Assembly: GCA_964405325.1 (NCBI GenBank)
Contig: CAYONM010000237.1
Span: forward strand, 1-5,708
Direction: 5' to 3'
DNA length: 5,708 nucleotides
Source: CAYONM01 sp964405325
GTDB lineage: Bacteria > Planctomycetota > UBA11346
Shown piece after piece: positions 5,564 to 5,708 of the stretch (position 1 is the first letter of the stretch; each line of letters starts with the position of its first letter). The position numbers and the translations under genes are program-made. A model generated the notes under the pieces. The model worked only from the letters and a program-made list of their open reading frames with translations, was not told the DNA's origin and did no database searches.

Positions 5564-5708
5564 GTGAGCCGTTTAAGTGATTTGCTAGAATCTGGTCAGC
5601 CGACCATTGGTATTATAGGGCTTGGTTATGTTGGCCTTCCTCTTGCCCTGGTCTTTGCTGAGGCTGATATGACCGTTATAGGCTTTGATGTCGATCGAGT
5701 AAAAATAG
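5564..5708 (+). CDS. UDP-sugar 6-dehydrogenase (WbpA/TviB/WecC-like), N-terminal part, cut by window end
   Basis: Only the first 48 codons are present. They encode a Rossmann-fold NAD-binding N-terminus with IGIIGLGYVGLPLAL at residues 15-29 (GxGYVG at 19-24) and the second strand VIGFDVD at 38-44, whose acidic residues would contact the NAD ribose. This is the signature of the UDP-glucose/UDP-GlcNAc/UDP-ManNAc 6-dehydrogenase family, which oxidises the C6 alcohol of a UDP-sugar to a uronic acid for capsule or O-antigen synthesis. The 14-residue polar lead (SRLSDLLESGQPT) before the first strand is more like the UDP-N-acetylhexosamine enzymes (WbpA, TviB) than plain UDP-glucose dehydrogenase, but substrate cannot be decided from this part. 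The GTG start is backed by AGGGAG at 5552-5557, 6 nt upstream. It lies 162 bp downstream of wzz on the same strand. Confidence 0.88.
   Translation, partial: MSRLSDLLESGQPTIGIIGLGYVGLPLALVFAEADMTVIGFDVDRVKI

Overview
The window looks like a chromosomal segment of a gammaproteobacterium at the upstream edge of a surface-polysaccharide locus (capsule, exopolysaccharide or O-antigen). The M50 protease/trpS pair, the G+C-rich codon use of the first half and a dispersed-type palindrome between trpS and gmd all fit a Gram-negative proteobacterium. A Chromatiales-like host is my guess and cannot be settled from this sequence alone. No RNA gene, CRISPR array, insertion sequence or integrase was seen.

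Layout. Bases 1-221 hold no supportable gene. A site-2-protease-type membrane metalloprotease (222-890, +) overlaps the GTG start of trpS (887-1861, +), so the two are probably translationally coupled. A 283-bp gap (1862-2144) contains a strong short palindrome of a REP-like repeat and a small dyad, and is followed by gmd (2145-3233, +), GDP-mannose 4,6-dehydratase. Facing gmd tail to tail, with 2 bp between the genes, is a NusG-family specialised antitermination factor (about 3236-3817, -). A 303-bp, non-coding, structure-prone region separates it from a divergently transcribed Wzz-type polysaccharide co-polymerase (4121-5401, +). After a 162-bp gap comes the first 48 codons of a UDP-sugar 6-dehydrogenase (5564 to the window end, +).

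How the genes fit together. Gmd makes GDP-4-keto-6-deoxymannose, the precursor of GDP-fucose, GDP-rhamnose and related sugars. The dehydrogenase makes a UDP-uronic acid. The Wzz protein would set chain length or take part in export of the assembled polymer. The NusG paralogue is best explained as a dedicated processive antiterminator for the long, less G+C-rich operon that begins at wzz and leaves the window. This regulatory link is inferred from gene family and placement; no known ops or JUMPStart element was recognised.

The main point for follow-up is the NusG-paralogue/wzz intergenic region. It carries several overlapping potential hairpins just upstream of the first polysaccharide gene, where an RNA or DNA recruitment element for such a factor would be expected. 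Base composition also drops visibly from the gmd block to wzz, which suggests that the polysaccharide operon has a different history from the trpS block.
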